From Acidobacteriota bacterium (GTDB lineage: Bacteria > Acidobacteriota > Holophagae > Holophagales > Holophagaceae), in the NCBI GenBank assembly GCA_021778785.1, contig JAJYBX010000062.1, positions 1 to 8,402 on the forward strand: 8,402 bases of DNA, in the 5' to 3' direction. The number at the start of each line of letters is the position of its first letter. Positions within the stretch are counted from its first letter, which is position 1. A program made the position numbers and the translations under genes. The notes under the pieces were generated by a model, which did not search any database, had not been told where the DNA came from, and worked only from the letters and a program-made list of their open reading frames with translations. Positions 6,168-8,402 of this stretch are shown piece after piece.

Positions 6168-6578
6168 CTACTGGGGCTTGCAGACCTTGCAGGGCTTGTA
6201 GCCCGCCTTGGCGGCCTCGGCGGCGTTGGCGAAGGCCACGCGGTTGGCGGGCTTCATCTTGGCGACGAAGGTGCAGTCGGCCCGGTGGAAGGTCTTGGAA
6301 TCCTTGTTCGCCACGATGGCCGTGGCGGCGGGGATCGTCTTGGCGGCGGCGGCCGGGCGTGCCGCGGCCACGGGCTTGGCGGCCGCTGCAGGGGCTGGTA
6401 CCGGGGCCGGAGCGGGCTTGGCCACGGGGGCGGGCGCGGCCTTCGCCTCCTGGGCGGCCTTCTTCTCGGCCTTCTTGGCCGCCTTCTTCTCGGCCCGGGT
6501 CTGCGGGGCCGGGGCGGGCGTCTGGGCCACGGCCAGCACGGACGAGGCGAGGAAAAGGGCGAGCAACATGTGCTTCAT
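6168..6578 (-). CDS. exported protein with Ada-like metal-binding domain
   Basis: The product is 136 residues. A signal peptide (1-18, ending in LAVA before Gln19) is followed by a Lys/Ala/Pro-rich linker (20-85) and a C-terminal domain (about 86-136) resembling the metal-binding domain of Ada (PF02805 type). The domain reads VANKDSKTFHRADC, then NRVAFANAAEAAKAGYKPC and KVC. Candidate zinc ligands are His98, Cys102, Cys130 and Cys133; E. coli Ada has Cys in place of this His. The Ada methyl-acceptor Cys38 falls at or next to His98, so methyl transfer of the Ada type is not expected. Similar H-x3-C versions occur at the ends of other secreted proteins. The frame is open upstream to 6878, but the ATG at 6576-6578 has AGGAGA 5 bases upstream and starts the signal peptide. 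It lies 53 bases downstream of the amidase gene. Confidence 0.84.
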   Translation of the reverse strand: MKHMLLALFLASSVLAVAQTPAPAPQTRAEKKAAKKAEKKAAQEAKAAPAPVAKPAPAPVPAPAAAAKPVAAARPAAAAKTIPAATAIVANKDSKTFHRADCTFVAKMKPANRVAFANAAEAAKAGYKPCKVCKPQ

Positions 6579-6631
6579 GGGTTCTCCTTGAGCCGAATCC
6601 CCAGGGTCGTGCCCAGCCAGGGGGCTGTCAA

Positions 6632-8233
6632 TCAGGCCTTCTCCTCGGCCGTGGCGCGGAACCTCGGCACCCGCCGGGCCTGGCGGACCTGCTCGAAGGC
6701 GTAGGCCAGGGGCAGGAGCTGGGCCTCCTGCCAGGGACCGGCGACGAAGGAGAGCCCCACCGGCAGGCCGAAGACGAAACCCGCGGGCACGGTGATGTGC
6801 GGACAGCCGGCCACGGCGGCGGGGCTGGAGAAGCTGAGGCCGGAGGAGCTGTCCCCGTTCACGTGATCGATGAGCCACGGGGCCCCGCTCGTGGGCCCCA
6901 CGAGGGCCTGGAGCTGCTCCTTCTGCAGGAGGTCCGTGATGCCCTGCCGGGCCTGGGCGCAGGTGGCCAGCGCTTTGAGGTAGGCCGGATCCGTGAGGGG
7001 CCCCTTGGCCAGGGCCTGCTGAACCAGCTCCTGCCCGAAGAAGGGCATCTCCACATCCTTCCGGGCCTCATCGAAGGCCATGAGGGCGGCCAGATCCTTC
7101 ACGGCACCCCCCCGGGCCGCCAGGTAGGCGTTGAGGTCGGCCTTGAATTCGTAAAGCAGCACCTCGAATTCCGCCTCGTCGTAGGCCGCCGATTTCAGTT
7201 CCACCTCCACCAGCGTGGCACCCCGGGCCTTCAGCAGATCCAGGGCCGGGCGGATGACGGCATCCACATGGGGCTGCTGGCCCAGGAGGTTCTTCACCAC
7301 GCCGAGGCGCGCGCCCTTGAGGCCGTCGATGTGGAGGAAGCGTGTGTAGTCCGTCTGCACCTGGGCCTGGGCCGTGGCGGGATCCCGGGGATCCACCCCG
7401 GCCAGGGCGCCCAGGAGGATGGCCGCATCGCGCACCGAGCGGGCCATGGGACCCGCCGTGTCCTGGGTGTGCGAGATGGGGATGATGCCGGCCCGGCTGA
7501 CCAGGCCCACCGTGGGCTTGAAGCCCACCAGGCCGCAGACGCTGGCGGGGCTCACGATGGAGCCGTCGGTCTCCGTGCCCACCGCCGCCGCGCAGAGGCT
7601 CGCCGAGGCCGCCACGCCGGAGCCCGAACTGGAGCCGCTGGGCGTGCGGTCCAGGGCGTAGGGGTTGCGGGTCTGCCCGCCCCGGCCGCTCCAGCCGCTG
7701 CTGCTGTGGGTGGAGCGGAAGTTGGCCCACTCGGAGAGGTTCGTCTTGCCGAGGATCACCGCCCCCGCCAGCCGCAGCCGAAGGGCCGCGGTGGCGTCCT
7801 GCCTCGGTGCCGGCGCATCGGCCAGGGCCAGGGAGCCGGCCGTGGTCTTCATGCGGTCCGCGGTGTCGATGTTGTCCTTGATGAGCACGGGGATGCCGTG
7901 GAGCGGCCCCCGTACCTTCCCGGCCTTGCGTTCGGCGTCCAGGGCCCGGGCGATGGCGGGGGCGTCGGGGTTCAGCTCGATGATGGCGTTCAGGCGGGGC
8001 CCGGCCACATCGTAGGCGGCGATGCGGGCCAGGTACTTCTCCACCAGCTGCTCGGAGGTCCAATGCCCCTCGGCCATGCCCGCCTGCAGCTGGTCGATGG
8101 TGGCCTCCTCCAGCACCAGCCCCTTGGGGACCGGCGCGGCGTCCAGGGCCGGGGCCACCGCGGCGGCGGCCCCGGCGGCCAGGGCGGCCTGGAGGAAGGT
8201 GCGGCGGTCGAGGGCGAAGGCATCACGGGTCAT
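6632..8233 (-). CDS. Tat-exported amidase-signature hydrolase
   Basis: The 533-residue enzyme belongs to the amidase signature family, which hydrolyses amides by a Ser-cisSer-Lys triad. Lys119 lies in GIPVLIKDNIDT. The cis-Ser is most likely Ser201 in TPSGSSSGSG (197-206) and the nucleophile Ser225 in TETDGSIVSPAS (220-231); the 24-residue gap matches family members such as FAAH and bacterial peptide amidase. LLYEFKADLNAYL and SPAAVAGCPHITVPAGF in the C-terminal half are typical of the peptide-amidase-like branch. Residues 9-15 (DRRTFLQ) plus an Ala-rich core form a twin-arginine signal, with cleavage near ALDA (30-33), so it acts in the periplasm or outside. The substrate is not readable. 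The ATG at 8231-8233 is chosen because it gives the Tat signal and has GGAG six bases upstream; the frame is open to 8392 but that part is not signal-like. Confidence 0.94.
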   Translation of the reverse strand: MTRDAFALDRRTFLQAALAAGAAAAVAPALDAAPVPKGLVLEEATIDQLQAGMAEGHWTSEQLVEKYLARIAAYDVAGPRLNAIIELNPDAPAIARALDAERKAGKVRGPLHGIPVLIKDNIDTADRMKTTAGSLALADAPAPRQDATAALRLRLAGAVILGKTNLSEWANFRSTHSSSGWSGRGGQTRNPYALDRTPSGSSSGSGVAASASLCAAAVGTETDGSIVSPASVCGLVGFKPTVGLVSRAGIIPISHTQDTAGPMARSVRDAAILLGALAGVDPRDPATAQAQVQTDYTRFLHIDGLKGARLGVVKNLLGQQPHVDAVIRPALDLLKARGATLVEVELKSAAYDEAEFEVLLYEFKADLNAYLAARGGAVKDLAALMAFDEARKDVEMPFFGQELVQQALAKGPLTDPAYLKALATCAQARQGITDLLQKEQLQALVGPTSGAPWLIDHVNGDSSSGLSFSSPAAVAGCPHITVPAGFVFGLPVGLSFVAGPWQEAQLLPLAYAFEQVRQARRVPRFRATAEEKA

Positions 8234-8378
8234 ATCGCGCTCCGGCTGGGGTGGGACCAGGATGACAGGCCCGCCGGGAACGAGGCCACCGCCAGCCACC
8301 GGTCTCCGGCTGCCACTGGCCGATCTCCACGAACCGGAGCCGGCGGCAGGCCTACCTTTCCTCCAGGAGGCCCGCCCC
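8234..8378. promoter_or_regulatory. divergent intergenic region
   Basis: These 145 bases separate the amidase gene from a plus-strand gene starting at 8379. On the minus strand CCTGTCATCCT (8259-8269) also occurs, identical over 11 bases, in the AraC leader at 4149-4159 and could be a promoter core. On the plus strand TACCTT (8353-8358) could be a -10, and AGGAGG at 8365-8370 is an RBS. CTCCGG (8304-8309) and CCGGAG (8334-8339) could pair across a 24-base loop. GGCCT (8349-8353) could pair with AGGCC (8368-8372) and cover the RBS. All of these are suggestions from short motifs. Confidence 0.35.
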
Positions 8379-8402
8379 ATGCTCACCTTCATCCTCTGGC
8401 TC
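8379..8402 (+). CDS. start of a gene running off the window, hydrophobic N-terminus
   Basis: An ATG at 8379-8381, with AGGAGG 8 bases upstream, opens a frame coding MLTFILWL before the window ends. The eight residues are all hydrophobic apart from one Thr, as in a membrane protein or signal anchor. Nothing more can be said. It is divergent from the amidase gene. Confidence 0.5.

Noticed and set aside
6614..6627. Hairpin CAGCC/GGCTG between the amidase and Ada-like genes as a terminator
   Set aside because: Only five pairs, no T-run, and the three minus-strand genes are closely spaced. It is not enough to claim termination.
6579..6878. N-terminal extension of the Ada-like protein frame into the amidase gene
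   Set aside because: The extra 100 codons are the amidase gene in a shifted frame. The signal peptide and RBS mark the ATG at 6576-6578.
7068..8063. A 331-codon minus-strand frame inside the amidase gene
   Set aside because: It is the same-strand shifted frame of the amidase, Gly/Arg/Pro/His-rich, with no motif.
8234..8392. 53-residue N-terminal extension of the amidase
   Set aside because: It would bury the twin-arginine signal in the chain and overlap the RBS and start of the divergent gene. The internal ATG has its own RBS.

Overview
This is a very GC-rich window with dense bacterial gene packing. It comes from a Gram-negative organism: it carries lpxB (lipid A synthesis), an outer-membrane-type lipoprotein and several exported proteins. 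The separate small PurS and PurQ subunits rule out the single-chain PurL arrangement of gammaproteobacteria. Base composition, the PurS/PurQ type and the K/A/P-rich exported proteins fit an Acidobacteriota member such as the Holophagae (Geothrix-like). That assignment is inference from general resemblance only. I see no rRNA, tRNA, CRISPR array, insertion sequence or phage gene.

Layout: positions 2-142 hold the tail of an unidentified plus-strand gene. Positions 150-2335 are a minus-strand run transcribed right to left: an unrecognised 225-aa protein, lpxB (ATGA overlap) and a small exported protein with three 21-residue Pro-rich repeats. A 70-bp divergent spacer follows. Positions 2406-4107 form a plus-strand run: a DUF2203 protein, an alkyltransferase-like (ATL) DNA-repair protein with PWHRV in place of PCHRV, then purS and purQ overlapping by one base. 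Positions 4108-4200 are an AT-richer leader with a 21-bp-spaced direct repeat in front of an AraC-family regulator (4201-5064), which is followed by a lipoprotein (5103-5723). A hairpin at 5734-5759 sits between convergent genes. Positions 5781-8233 are a minus-strand run of three exported proteins: a Tat-exported amidase-signature hydrolase, a secreted protein with an Ada-like zinc site and a secreted Lys/Ala-rich protein. At 8379 a new plus-strand gene starts and runs off the window.

Functionally, the left part is envelope biogenesis (lipid A). The middle combines alkylation-damage recognition with the FGAM-synthase step of purine synthesis; purL is not in the window. The right part is envelope or periplasmic proteins, largely of unknown role. 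Most of this is ordinary chromosomal housekeeping. The least explained items are the 225-aa partner of lpxB, the two low-complexity exported proteins, the secreted Ada-like zinc protein and the PKPDD-repeat protein.
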